A stretch of DNA of 64,000 bases from contig JAEWSZ010000211.1 in assembly GCA_023397905.1 (NCBI GenBank), forward strand, positions 62,001 to 126,000, given 5' to 3'. The DNA comes from Bacillota bacterium (GTDB lineage Bacteria > Bacillota > Clostridia > Acetivibrionales > DSM-1351). Positions 36,707 through 44,965 of the stretch are shown here, in pieces (position 1 is the stretch's first letter; each line of letters starts with the position of its first letter). Both the position numbers and the translations under genes were made by a program. The notes under the pieces were generated by a model. The model saw only the letters and a program-made list of their open reading frames with translations, had not been told where the DNA came from and made no database searches.

Positions 36707-38776
36707 ATGAAAATAGGTCTGAAGTTCAAATTACTTTTAATGTTTTTCCTTTTTATTTCAATTCCTATGACTCTGCTGGGTCTGATCTCGTATCACATGT
36801 CTGCCGAAGCTCTGCAGCAGGACGTGGATCAGGAACTGACCCAAACTACCGGCCAGACCGCGCAGCGTATCGAAGCCGAACTGGATTCCGTTATGAAAAG
36901 CCTTCAGATCGCCAGTCTGAGCACCGCTTTGATAAACCCGCTTGCCAACGGTAATTTTTCTACCGTTGACGCAGCCGTGTTTCTCACAAGCATTAAAAAA
37001 ACCAACGGAGATGCCGTCGAAATGGTCATGCTGGTGGACGCCACCGGCAAAGTTCTCACCTCCACAGGAGCCGGAGCCTCAAATGCCAATCTCGGAGATC
37101 AGGATTATTTTCAAAAAGCCTTGAAAGGCATCCCCGCAGTGAGCCAGATCAGCGTTTCCGAAGACACGGGGAAGCATGTGCTCATGATATCCACGCCGGT
37201 CAGAGACTCCGAGCATGTGGTCGGCGTCCTGATCGCAGGCATTGATTTCAACAGGATGACCCAGTATGCGGCGCAAATAAAGGTGGGGAACTCCGGATAT
37301 GCCTATATGCTGGACCGTGACGGCCTGCTGATCTATCATCCGGTTGCGGAAAAAATCCTGAAAGAAAACCTCTCCGACAATAAAAACGCGGATTTTAAAG
37401 CTTTGGTTGGAAAAATGAAGGGCGGCAAATCGGGAAAGGGCTTTGCCACCTATGACGGCGTTTACAAGTATGTAGTATTTCAGCCGGTAAGAAACTGGGT
37501 GCTTGCGGTAACGGTCAATTATTCGGACTACATGTCAACTGCCCGCAGTATCCGGACCAGCACTATCCTTTTGACCGTGATCTCTATTCTCGTGGCTCTT
37601 GCGCTGGCCTATCTCATGTCCAGCTTCAGCATCATCAATCCCATACGGAAGCTGCGTTCCCTGATGGAACAGGCGGGCCACGGGGATCTGACCGTGCGCT
37701 CCAGGCTGAAAAACAGGGATGAACTGGGCGATCTGGGCATTTCCTTTAATTATATGATCCAGCAGCAATCGGAGATAGTCAGGAAGGTCCGGGGCGGCTC
37801 CCTGGAATTGGCTGCCGCTTCTGAGGAAACAGCCGCCTCGGCCTCCCAGATCAACACCTCCTCCCAGCAGATCAGCGAAAATGTCAGCGATGTGGCCGGC
37901 GGCGCCCAGCAGCAGAGCAGCTCGATAATGGATGTTTCCCGGGTACTGTCACAGTTGTCGGAACGGGTCCAACTGGCGCAAAGCAAGGCGGCTTCCACAG
38001 GCGAAAACGCAGATTTTGCTCTTGAAACAGCCCGGCGGGGCCGTGACAGCGTGGACTCCACGGTCAGGGCAATGGATACCATCAACGAAAGCACCAGGGA
38101 AACCGCAGATGTCCTGAACCTTCTGAATGAATTGTCCGGCCGCGTGGGAGGCATTATCACCACCATCAATTCTATTGCGGGCCAGACCAACCTGCTGGCT
38201 CTTAACGCGGCCATAGAAGCCGCCAGGGCCGGAGAACACGGAAAGAGCTTCAGCGTTGTGGCCGATCAGATCAGAAAGCTTTCCGAGGAGTCCAACAATG
38301 AGGCAAAAAGCATCTCCGACCTGGTACGTGAAATGGTAGCGGAAATCGAAAAGGCGGTGGCCTCCATAGAAGACGGCCGGAATGCCGTTGAAAACGGCGT
38401 CCGCGTTGTAAATGAAACCGATGAGACCTTTATAGGCATCATCAACGCAGTAGAGCAAATCGTGGCAAATATAGGGGAAATCACAGCCATCACCGATGAT
38501 GAAGTTGCGCATTCCCATGAAATGACCGGGCTGATCGGCACCATAGCCCAGACTACCCAGACCACCAGCGCCAACGCGCAGGAAGTGCTGGCTGAGGTGG
38601 AAGAGCAGACCTCCACCATCGAATCGATCTCCGCCGGCGCGGAACAGATCAGCGCCATGGCCGGCAATCTGGATCAACTGGTCAAGGCTTTTAAAATCCA
38701 TATAAATGATGATAATATCAGCCAGGAACCCATAGAGCCGGAGGCTGTAAATCAGGAACCTGCCGGCCAGGAATAA
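36707..38776 (+). CDS. methyl-accepting chemotaxis protein
   Basis: A 689-residue membrane chemoreceptor. TM1 (about 8-30), an extracellular double-Cache-like sensor domain (about 35-280, with VSEDTGKHVLMISTPV and YAYMLDRDGLLIYHP), TM2 (about 283-303), HAMP (about 304-358), then a long helical signalling domain with the conserved hairpin tip GGIITTINSIAGQTNLLALNAAIEAARAGEHGKSF-type sequence. AGGGGGA six bases before ATG. It is transcribed alone and has a strong terminator. The ligand is unknown; Cache domains usually bind small organic acids or amino acids. No c-di-GMP riboswitch was recognised upstream. Confidence 0.94.
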   Translation: MKIGLKFKLLLMFFLFISIPMTLLGLISYHMSAEALQQDVDQELTQTTGQTAQRIEAELDSVMKSLQIASLSTALINPLANGNFSTVDAAVFLTSIKKTNGDAVEMVMLVDATGKVLTSTGAGASNANLGDQDYFQKALKGIPAVSQISVSEDTGKHVLMISTPVRDSEHVVGVLIAGIDFNRMTQYAAQIKVGNSGYAYMLDRDGLLIYHPVAEKILKENLSDNKNADFKALVGKMKGGKSGKGFATYDGVYKYVVFQPVRNWVLAVTVNYSDYMSTARSIRTSTILLTVISILVALALAYLMSSFSIINPIRKLRSLMEQAGHGDLTVRSRLKNRDELGDLGISFNYMIQQQSEIVRKVRGGSLELAAASEETAASASQINTSSQQISENVSDVAGGAQQQSSSIMDVSRVLSQLSERVQLAQSKAASTGENADFALETARRGRDSVDSTVRAMDTINESTRETADVLNLLNELSGRVGGIITTINSIAGQTNLLALNAAIEAARAGEHGKSFSVVADQIRKLSEESNNEAKSISDLVREMVAEIEKAVASIEDGRNAVENGVRVVNETDETFIGIINAVEQIVANIGEITAITDDEVAHSHEMTGLIGTIAQTTQTTSANAQEVLAEVEEQTSTIESISAGAEQISAMAGNLDQLVKAFKIHINDDNISQEPIEPEAVNQEPAGQE

Positions 38777-38779
38777 AAT

Positions 38780-38824
38780 AAAAAAGCCCAAAGTTCTCTG
38801 ATTCAGGATTTTGGGCTTTTTTAT
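38780..38824. terminator. bidirectional terminator between chemoreceptor and ytxC genes
   Basis: A stem with AAAAAGCCCAAA on the left and its near-complement TTTTGGGCTTTTTT on the right, flanked by A and T runs, serves both converging genes. Confidence 0.88.
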
Positions 38825-38839
38825 ATGACTTGAAGTTTT

Positions 38840-39757
38840 TCATTCTTTAGTGTCGGATTTCGCCAGGCTACACTCACACACGTTACACCCGCCGCATAGC
38901 ACCACTTTGCCGGAAAATACATTCTTTATGGTATCCAGCAGCTTCTGGTTCTTGAACCTCTCCCAGTTGTGGATAATTATGCTTTTGGGAGCCAGGGTTA
39001 TAAGCGAGCTTACAAGCAGATCATCATGGTTTATCTCCGCTTCGGGAAGCTCCGATATAAACTCCTGTATGCAGTCATTGGTTATCTCCCTCTTTTTTTC
39101 GTCCAGCAGTATATAATTATCGTCATACTGCATCACCACATGTACAAAATTAAACTTTGATTCCTGGATTTCAACAAAATATCTCAACAGTCTTATAAAT
39201 TCCTTGTATTCCCTTTCTATGAGGAAATCATCCACGGCGTTGTCAATAATATCTTCCAGCTCCTTTATATAATCCCTGAGCCTGAAATTTACAAATCCGT
39301 CCAGAATTATGCTGCTTGAACCTTCAAAGTATTCCATGAGCTTTTTAATGATCAGGTTTCTCCGTCTTATCTGAAATAACGTGTTAAAAAAGACTTTTTC
39401 GTCATTTCTGATTATTTTTTGTGAGATCTGCAATATATCCTTCTTTTCAGCCGAATTAAAATATCCGTAGTTGCTGTTGATTATCCTGTTCAGCAGTTTA
39501 TCCTCGTACTGTTCTATAATTAAGTCGGCAAGTGCGTTTGACACATGGTATTTCAGTAATTCATACTGATTGGATTTTTTTGAAAACAGTGTCTCTCCTT
39601 CCAAATTACACATTATCGAAGTTGCGCCTTCAAAATCAACCTCTTTTATGGAATAATCTATGTTTTTTTCTTTTAAATGTTGAAGTTCTTTGTCCATCTG
39701 CCTTATTACGTCTTCTGCGCTATCTGTTATCCCTATGGAGAGATATTGATACTGCAT
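38840..39757 (-). CDS. ytxC: YtxC-like putative sporulation protein
   Basis: A 305-residue soluble protein resembling YtxC of spore formers, including the segment SIILDGFVNFRLRDYIKELEDIIDNAVDDFLIE typical of the family. Mostly helical with a C-terminal cysteine cluster (CGGCNVCEC). The start at 39757 (MQYQYLSIG) is preferred because GAAGGGAA lies nine bases upstream; the GTG at 39766 sits on that site. The role in sporulation is poorly defined in the family. Shares a terminator with the convergent chemoreceptor gene. Confidence 0.8.
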   Translation of the reverse strand: MQYQYLSIGITDSAEDVIRQMDKELQHLKEKNIDYSIKEVDFEGATSIMCNLEGETLFSKKSNQYELLKYHVSNALADLIIEQYEDKLLNRIINSNYGYFNSAEKKDILQISQKIIRNDEKVFFNTLFQIRRRNLIIKKLMEYFEGSSSIILDGFVNFRLRDYIKELEDIIDNAVDDFLIEREYKEFIRLLRYFVEIQESKFNFVHVVMQYDDNYILLDEKKREITNDCIQEFISELPEAEINHDDLLVSSLITLAPKSIIIHNWERFKNQKLLDTIKNVFSGKVVLCGGCNVCECSLAKSDTKE

Positions 39758-39790
39758 CAACTTCACTTCCCTTCGTGTGTAGTATATGCT

Positions 39791-39836
39791 AAGTCAATTA
39801 CTATTACTCCTTGTGCAAGGGACCGGTAATTGACTT
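39791..39836. repeat. inverted repeat with internal second hairpin
   Basis: AAGTCAATTAC (39791-39801) pairs with GTAATTGACTT (39826-39836), and inside it TCCTTG-TG-CAAGGGA forms a second stem. There is no U run. The 15-bp stretch at 39790-39804 recurs in inverse orientation at 40982-40996, on the other side of the DUF6873 gene. Confidence 0.6.
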
Positions 39837-39940
39837 TGGTAAAACGCTGTGTGCAATCCTTCCTTCAAGTTATGCTACATTATATGCACCGCATTTTTTA
39901 TAGGTACTACACCATAAAGATTATTTCAGAAAACAAAATT

Positions 39941-40696
39941 TCAATCCTCCAGTATAGGGATTATTGTTCCCAGGTCAATAAGCTTTTCACCATAAAGCAT
40001 AACCACGTCCACGCCTTTTAAACTTAAAAAACTCAATATTTCACTGGAATTTTTATGAAAACGCAAATCTCCCGTCACCCCAAGCCTGTTTTTCGACAAC
40101 AGTCCCGTTGCTCCGCCGATAAACCCCATATCAAAGGGTTCCAGCTTTATTGAGGTATCAGGCTCTATCAGCAGCGAGTCGATATCCGCCCGGAGAGCCC
40201 TTTTATGGATATCCCTGTCGGAGGTTATCAGACTGTTTTCATTTACCACACAGGTCAGGCATTTTGCATAACCCTGGTTTGTGTGGATCAGCTCGTACCC
40301 GTTTTCCAGCAGCAGCTCTTTCACAACAGGATCGGTATATTTAGTATTATGAAATGCGAAATTTCCCACCATGGCCACATTATATGGAATTGTGAAGGGG
40401 TATTTATTTCCCGGGAGAGTATATCCCCTGATCATTTCAAATCCCAGACAGGACAATGAATCCAGCAGCTGTCTGGGCGTACCGGGCGCATAGACCATTA
40501 TATTGCCACGGATATGGAGCAGCATTATGTCGGGGTGAAATGAAACCGCAGCATAGACCCCCGGATGTGCCAGTGTTGGAATAACCGAAACACCCCGTTT
40601 CAAAAGACTGTTTTTAATCTCCTCAGGAGCCCTGCCGTCAATAATCACCGCCTTTACCTCTCCCGCCGGTAAATTCGGCACTTCAACATGTCTCAT
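39941..40696 (-). CDS. DUF6873-like conserved protein (GME-fold type)
   Basis: A 251-residue soluble protein. The start at 40696 (MRHVEVPNLPAGEVKAVIIDGR) has GGGAGG upstream; the frame runs 30 codons further without a site. Visible features are SFHPDIMLLHIRG, a Cys pair in GYAKCLTCVVNENSLITSDRDIHKRA, and the glycine-rich FIGGATGLL. These match a conserved clostridial family filed as DUF6873, related to amidinotransferase-like (GME) folds. No enzymatic function is established, and catalytic residues cannot be assigned here. Located between two copies of a 15-bp inverted sequence. Confidence 0.7.
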   Translation of the reverse strand: MRHVEVPNLPAGEVKAVIIDGRAPEEIKNSLLKRGVSVIPTLAHPGVYAAVSFHPDIMLLHIRGNIMVYAPGTPRQLLDSLSCLGFEMIRGYTLPGNKYPFTIPYNVAMVGNFAFHNTKYTDPVVKELLLENGYELIHTNQGYAKCLTCVVNENSLITSDRDIHKRALRADIDSLLIEPDTSIKLEPFDMGFIGGATGLLSKNRLGVTGDLRFHKNSSEILSFLSLKGVDVVMLYGEKLIDLGTIIPILED

Positions 40697-40814
40697 GTTT
40701 TCCTCCCTGCAACAGTTAATTTTACAACCGGTATATTTTTTTAAAATTTCTTTCAACCTTATGGAATAGTTAATTTTTAGTATCACACATATTTTTTCTT
40801 TTTCATATTATACT

Positions 40815-40945
40815 AAGGAATAACAATGAAATAAACTAAAACTCATAGTTTTGTGTATTGTTATTCCTTTGGGAATGGCAAAGTAAGAAACCATTTTTAT
40901 AGAGTACATTTGGTAATAAACTAATATTGCCATTCCTTTAGGGAT
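40815..40945. repeat. cluster of alternating inverted repeats with competing hairpins
   Basis: Four copies of GGAATRRCAA-type sequence alternate in orientation: 40815-40827, 40857-40869, 40872-40881 and 40927-40936. The first pairs perfectly with the second over 13 bp, the third perfectly with the fourth over 10 bp, and second with third forms a compact hairpin with a TTTG loop (two G-U pairs). Unit two recurs after 69 bp in degenerate form. Nothing else is recognised in 40697-41140. Confidence 0.6.
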
Positions 40946-41146
40946 AAATCAATGAAAAGCTATTTTTAGCGGTTTCGGCCGATAGTAATTGACTTAATAT
41001 AAATTTTCAATTGTTGCTTGTTTTAAAATTAATAATATTGACCTGATAATGGTTTACAGAAAATATATTTTCCTTTTACGTAAGAATATCTGACTTATCA
41101 TATATCAGGACTAACTGTCTGTGAAAACAGCCGGTTATTTAAATAC

Positions 41147-41176
41147 ACCGCATTTCCCGTAAAAAGGAGGTGCGGT
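41147..41176 (+). other. stem-loop holding an AGGAGG site before a six-codon frame
   Basis: ACCGCA (41147-41152) pairs with TGCGGT (41171-41176), enclosing AGGAGG (41165-41170). Twelve bases beyond the AGGAGG an ATG opens a frame of only six codons (41183-41203). It lies 90 bp before the DUF378 gene and could be a leader structure; it may also be chance. Confidence 0.3.
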
Positions 41177-41291
41177 TATTTTATGCTGAATAAAAAAGCT
41201 TAACATTATTAATAATATAGCTATGCAATATATGCAGATAGAAAATAAAAGCAAAATTTTACAAAATCACAAAAACTAAGGAAAGGAAGTT

Positions 41292-41519
41292 ATGACCATG
41301 AAAACATCTTTGGATAGAGCAGCCTTGATAATTGTTATCATCGGAGCTTTGAACTGGCTTTCTATAGGTTTATTCAGGTATGATCTGGTCGGCTCGATTT
41401 TCGGCGCTACCTCTATGATAGCAAGAGCAATATTTATTATAGTGGGTATTGCCGGTCTGTATAGCATCAGCCTGCTTTTCAGAGAATCGGAAGCACCGGC
41501 AAGAGAGAATGGACAATAA
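41292..41519 (+). CDS. DUF378 (YuzA-like) small membrane protein
   Basis: A 75-residue protein with two membrane helices and the family motif IIGALNWLSIGLFRYDLVGSIFG, as in B. subtilis YuzA. Start 41292 or 41298 (both ATG; AAGGAA lies upstream of both). Function unknown. The next gene encodes a spore protein, but no shared transcript is evident because two palindromes lie between. Confidence 0.85.
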   Translation: MTMKTSLDRAALIIVIIGALNWLSIGLFRYDLVGSIFGATSMIARAIFIIVGIAGLYSISLLFRESEAPARENGQ

Positions 41520-41536
41520 GCCGCAAGGTAAGTACT

Positions 41537-41579
41537 CCGGGGTATACCCCGGATTATCCCCCAAGTTAAGGTTACCTTA
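41537..41579. other. two adjacent perfect palindromes between DUF378 and SASP genes
   Basis: CCGGGG-TATA-CCCCGG at 41537-41552 and TAAGGT-T-ACCTTA at 41567-41579. The first could fold into a stable hairpin in either transcript but has no U run, so it is not a classic terminator. Confidence 0.5.
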
Positions 41580-41708
41580 TAAGACATAAATTTCCGTAAT
41601 ATTTTTTTTAATAATGCAGATTATATTAGTACACCAACAAACCCACTATAAGTGTAGTGAATGATGGTGAAAACTTAAATGGTTAAACTTAAAAGGAGGA
41701 ATACGATT

Positions 41709-41879
41709 ATGGCAAGAAACAAATCAACATTCGAGAATATGAAGTATGAAATAGCTTCTCAGGTTGGCGTTAACCTGAAGCAGGGCTACAACGGAGACTT
41801 AACCTCCAGAGAAGCCGGCAAAATCGGTGGAACAATCACTCAGAAGGTATTTGAAGCTTATACAAATACCAAGAAATAA
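41709..41879 (+). CDS. alpha/beta-type small acid-soluble spore protein
   Basis: A 56-residue DNA-binding protein that coats spore DNA. The start at 41709 (MARNKSTF) has AAGGAGG nine bases upstream. The two SASP signatures are visible: the germination-protease region KYEIASQVGV and the DNA-contacting GYNGDLTSREAGKIGGTITQ (hinge plus second helix). It is slightly shorter than usual (60-70). The gene stands alone between palindromes and a strong terminator, as expected for a forespore-specific monocistronic gene. Confidence 0.95.
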   Translation: MARNKSTFENMKYEIASQVGVNLKQGYNGDLTSREAGKIGGTITQKVFEAYTNTKK

Positions 41880-41910
41880 TTGAGGTGAACGTTCCTTAGA
41901 GAACGAGCCA

Positions 41911-41956
41911 AAAATAAAAGGATGCCGTTTTGGACGGTGTCCTTTTATTTTAATCT
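41911..41956 (+). terminator. rho-independent terminator after the SASP gene
   Basis: An 18-bp stem (41911-41928 with 41935-41952, two G-U pairs) with a GGATGCCGT/ACGGTGTCC core is followed by T-rich sequence. A smaller CGTTC/GAACG hairpin precedes it at 41889-41906. Confidence 0.88.
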
Positions 41957-42140
41957 AAAAAAGCCTCTGAAGCTTAAAAATGTCCCTGTTATCAAGGATT
42001 TTTTAAAATAATGCTTTATTACTTTCATATACTTCTATATAATTAAATCAGGTAAGTACATAAAATTGGCCTATTTACATATATTTTAAATTGGTAAGAT
42101 GCATGTATTTTCTAAATAATATAAAAGGATACGGTTTTCT

Positions 42141-43187
42141 ATGACAGATTTTAGATTGATATTTTCGAGGCAGATGCCCCGGCGCATACTGATACTCCTC
42201 GCATTCGGCATTGCAATATACCTGCTGCGCGGAATGGCAAATATGTTTTTGCTTACCTTCATTTTTGCCTATTTGGGCTATACCGCCCAGAGCTTTGTTT
42301 TCAAAAAGGCAAAAATAATCAATTCCAGAGTTCTTAAAATAATAATAATCGGTGTTTATCTGTTTATTCTGACCTTTGCGGTATATGCCCTCTATAAATA
42401 TATTCCAAAAATCGTATCCGAGGTCAATTCGATCATACAGGACGCCATAGTATTTTTAAACGGAACCTATGACAATGAGACCTTAAACTATATTATTTCC
42501 CTGTTGAAAGAATTCAAAGTTTCAACCTATATAAGCAACAACTACGATTCTCTTATCAAATCTATTTCCAGTATAGGCAAATGGGGTATCGACCTGTTTA
42601 TCGCAGTCATTTTAAGCCTGTTTTTCATCCTTGAAAAAACCAGAATAGTCAGGTTTACCTCATATTTCAAAAGCAGCAAGATAAAGGTCGTTTACGAGGA
42701 AATGGCTTTTTTCGGAAATAAATTTCTGCAGTCCTTCGGTAAGGTAATCCAGACCCAGGTAACCATTTCCTTTATCAACTGCGCCCTTTCAGTGATAATG
42801 CTCTACATCCTACAGTTTCCTCAGGTACTGGGGCTTGGATTCATGATATTTGTGCTGGGACTGATACCGGTGGCCGGAGTGGTCGTCTCCCTGGTTCCTT
42901 TGTCGATAATAGCTTTCAATATAGGCGGTTTCAGAATGATCATCTATATCCTTATTTTAATAGCCATACTGCACGCCCTGGAAAGCTATATCCTCAATCC
43001 GAAGCTCATGTCCCAGAAGACAAAGCTGCCTGTTTTTTATACCTTTGTGGTGCTGATAGTCTCCGAACACATTCTTGGAATCTGGGGCCTTATAATAGGA
43101 ATACCCATTTTCATGTTCATACTGGATGTGCTTGAGGTCAGGAATCCTGAAAATCCCACAACTCCCGAACCGGAATATGGGGATTAA
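42141..43187 (+). CDS. AI-2E family transporter-like membrane protein
   Basis: A 348-residue integral membrane protein with seven to eight helices: two at about 12-45, one at 65-85, a soluble region with coiled-coil tendency (85-150), and a C-terminal helical block (200-340). The C-terminal motifs VLGLGFMIFVLGLIPVAGVVVSLVPLSIIA and ESYILNPKLMSQKTKLP mark the AI-2E/PerM/YtvI family. Members have been linked to export or sodium-proton exchange; the name AI-2E does not prove autoinducer transport. Monocistronic or followed by the gene at 43267. Confidence 0.88.
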   Translation: MTDFRLIFSRQMPRRILILLAFGIAIYLLRGMANMFLLTFIFAYLGYTAQSFVFKKAKIINSRVLKIIIIGVYLFILTFAVYALYKYIPKIVSEVNSIIQDAIVFLNGTYDNETLNYIISLLKEFKVSTYISNNYDSLIKSISSIGKWGIDLFIAVILSLFFILEKTRIVRFTSYFKSSKIKVVYEEMAFFGNKFLQSFGKVIQTQVTISFINCALSVIMLYILQFPQVLGLGFMIFVLGLIPVAGVVVSLVPLSIIAFNIGGFRMIIYILILIAILHALESYILNPKLMSQKTKLPVFYTFVVLIVSEHILGIWGLIIGIPIFMFILDVLEVRNPENPTTPEPEYGD

Positions 43188-43266
43188 AGGCATAATATTA
43201 AAAATATTTATTTAATTTTGTGGGTATATATTAAAACTAATGTTATACTTTTAAGGAGGAGCCGAT

Positions 43267-43530
43267 ATGTCTTGCTACAACATAATGTCTGTTTTAACCA
43301 GCAAAAGAATTGAAAATGTCTCTGAAATGCAGAGGATCTTTACGGAATCCGGATGTATCATCAGGACAAGATTGGGAATTCACGACGCCGGGGCGGATTT
43401 TTGTTCCGATGAAGGTCTCATTATCCTCAATCTGATAGGTTCTGAGGAAGAAATTTTAAATCTGGAAAACGGTTTGAACAAAATCCCCGGAGTAAAGGCA
43501 AAAAACACCAGGTTAAGCTCCGACGACTGA
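43267..43530 (+). CDS. small ferredoxin-like/ACT-like fold protein (TM1266-like)
   Basis: An 87-residue protein with a strong AAGGAGG site. The layout beta-alpha-beta-beta-alpha-beta (NIMSVLTSKRIENVSEMQRIFTES; IIRTRLGIHDAG; GLIILNLIGSEEEILNLENGLNKIPGVKAK) resembles the small NikR-C/ACT-like proteins described as TM1266, sometimes near hydrogenase genes. It has Cys residues at 3, 30 and 46. No hydrogenase gene is in the window, so the family name gives no function here. Confidence 0.6.
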   Translation: MSCYNIMSVLTSKRIENVSEMQRIFTESGCIIRTRLGIHDAGADFCSDEGLIILNLIGSEEEILNLENGLNKIPGVKAKNTRLSSDD

Positions 43531-43662
43531 TTGCCGCGGCTTTGCAGGGCCCGGCCAAGTGCAAAACCAATGTTGATGAGATAAAGTATCAGAAGCTGTA
43601 ATTAAATTTGTTAAATCTATGATTAAAGAGCTATAATTTAGAGATTATTGAGGTCAGTATTT

Positions 43663-43926
43663 ATGAAGCAATGCGTACAATGTTCCGAACAATTTGAATA
43701 TCTAACAAGCGATGGACTCTGTTTTAAATGCAGTCAAAAAACCGATCTGGATTTTAAAAGAATTAAAAATTACCTTGAAATGCATCCCCGCTCCACAGTG
43801 GGGGTAATTTCAACCGAATTGGGCATAGCTGTTTCCGTTATTGAAAAATTCATGGATGAAGGCCGGCTGGAGATCGTCGAGAAGGCTTCCCAGGGCAGCG
43901 GAACAGTGATTAAATTCACAAAATAA
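43663..43926 (+). CDS. zinc-ribbon plus winged-helix protein (YvyF-like)
   Basis: An 87-residue protein. The start at 43663 (MKQCVQCS) follows GAGG; the TTG at 43648 overlaps that region. Residues 1-25 hold two CxxC knuckles (CVQC and CFKC), a probable zinc ribbon; residues 32-80 resemble a small winged helix (KNYLEMHPRSTVGVISTELGIAVSVIEKFMDEGRLEIVEK). This is like the flagellar-operon protein YvyF. A role in regulation or protein binding is likely, but the partner is unknown. Confidence 0.65.
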   Translation: MKQCVQCSEQFEYLTSDGLCFKCSQKTDLDFKRIKNYLEMHPRSTVGVISTELGIAVSVIEKFMDEGRLEIVEKASQGSGTVIKFTK

Positions 43927-43956
43927 CCCTAAATATTATAATAAAAAAATAGCCGT

Positions 43957-44024
43957 CCGGACATAAAATGTCCGCCAGAATGCTGAAACTAGTGTTCCGA
44001 CGGACATTTACCTTTTTTATTTAT
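43957..44024 (+). terminator. terminator with a competing upstream hairpin
   Basis: AAATGTCCG (43966-43974) pairs with CGGACATTT (44001-44009) and is followed by ACCTTTTTTATTT, a terminator. The same 43968-43974 arm can instead pair with CGGACAT at 43958-43964, so two structures exclude each other. Confidence 0.65.
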
Positions 44025-44064
44025 CTTTATTTTATCTCTGATTCCTATGTTCTGAATTCCGGAC

Positions 44065-44811
44065 CTACTCTTCCTCTTCTTCCTCATCCTGTTCCCAGTT
44101 ATGGTATACATTTGCCACATCATCCAGGTCCTCAAGGCTTTCGATCAGCTTATCAATAAACTTGATCTGTTCCGGATCGGTGAGCTTTGTCATAGTAGTA
44201 GGTATCATTGACACTTCCGCTTCAAGGAATTCATAGCCTTTCTTTTCAAGCGCTTCTCTCACCGCCGAAAAATCTGCGGGATCGGTGAGTATCTCAAAGC
44301 AGTCGTCTTCGGCTTCAAAGTCCTCCGCTCCGGCTTCCAGCGCTTCCATCATCAGATTGTCCTCATTGATCTTTCCGTTGTTTTCAATGACAATGACGCC
44401 CTTCTTATTGAACATAAAGGATACGCAGCCGCTCTGCCCGAGGTTTCCTCCGAATTTATCAAAATAATGCCTCAGATCTCCCGCTGTCCTGTTCCTGTTG
44501 TCCGTGGTGCATTCGCATATGACGGCAACTCCGCCGGGGCCGTAGCCTTCATATGTGATTTCTTCATAGTTTGAAGCATCTCCGTCGCCGGATGCTTTCT
44601 TTACGCTTCTTGTTATATTATCATTAGGCATGTTGGCAGCCTTGCATTTTGCAATGACATCCTTCAATCTTGAGTTTGCCTCAGGGTCAGAGCCGCCCTG
44701 CTTAACCGCTATCACGATTTCCCTTCCCAGCTTGGTAAATATTTTACCCTTCTGGGCATCTGATTTTCCCTTTTTGTGCTTTATATTCGCCCATTTTGAA
44801 TGACCTGACAT
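44065..44811 (-). CDS. yebC: YebC/PmpR (TACO1) family protein
   Basis: A 248-residue cytosolic protein, highly conserved in bacteria. It begins with the family hallmark MSGHSKWANIKHKKGKSDAQ and contains NDNITRSVKKASGDGD and TYEGYGPGGVAVICECTTDN. YebC proteins act as transcription factors in some species and have been tied to translation of proline-rich stretches. GGGAGG five bases before the ATG. The C-terminus is a run of Glu. Transcribed alone. Confidence 0.95.
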   Translation of the reverse strand: MSGHSKWANIKHKKGKSDAQKGKIFTKLGREIVIAVKQGGSDPEANSRLKDVIAKCKAANMPNDNITRSVKKASGDGDASNYEEITYEGYGPGGVAVICECTTDNRNRTAGDLRHYFDKFGGNLGQSGCVSFMFNKKGVIVIENNGKINEDNLMMEALEAGAEDFEAEDDCFEILTDPADFSAVREALEKKGYEFLEAEVSMIPTTMTKLTDPEQIKFIDKLIESLEDLDDVANVYHNWEQDEEEEEE

Positions 44812-44965
44812 AAATACCTCCCGTGCGAAATCTTAATTCTTTGCTATAATAAACATAAATGTCTTTTTAAGCTGTAAAATCCACTATAACATTATAATAG
44901 TAATTGCCCAAATAATCAACCTTCGGCAATTTGCGGACAGCATACACCGTAAAAATAAAACTTGT

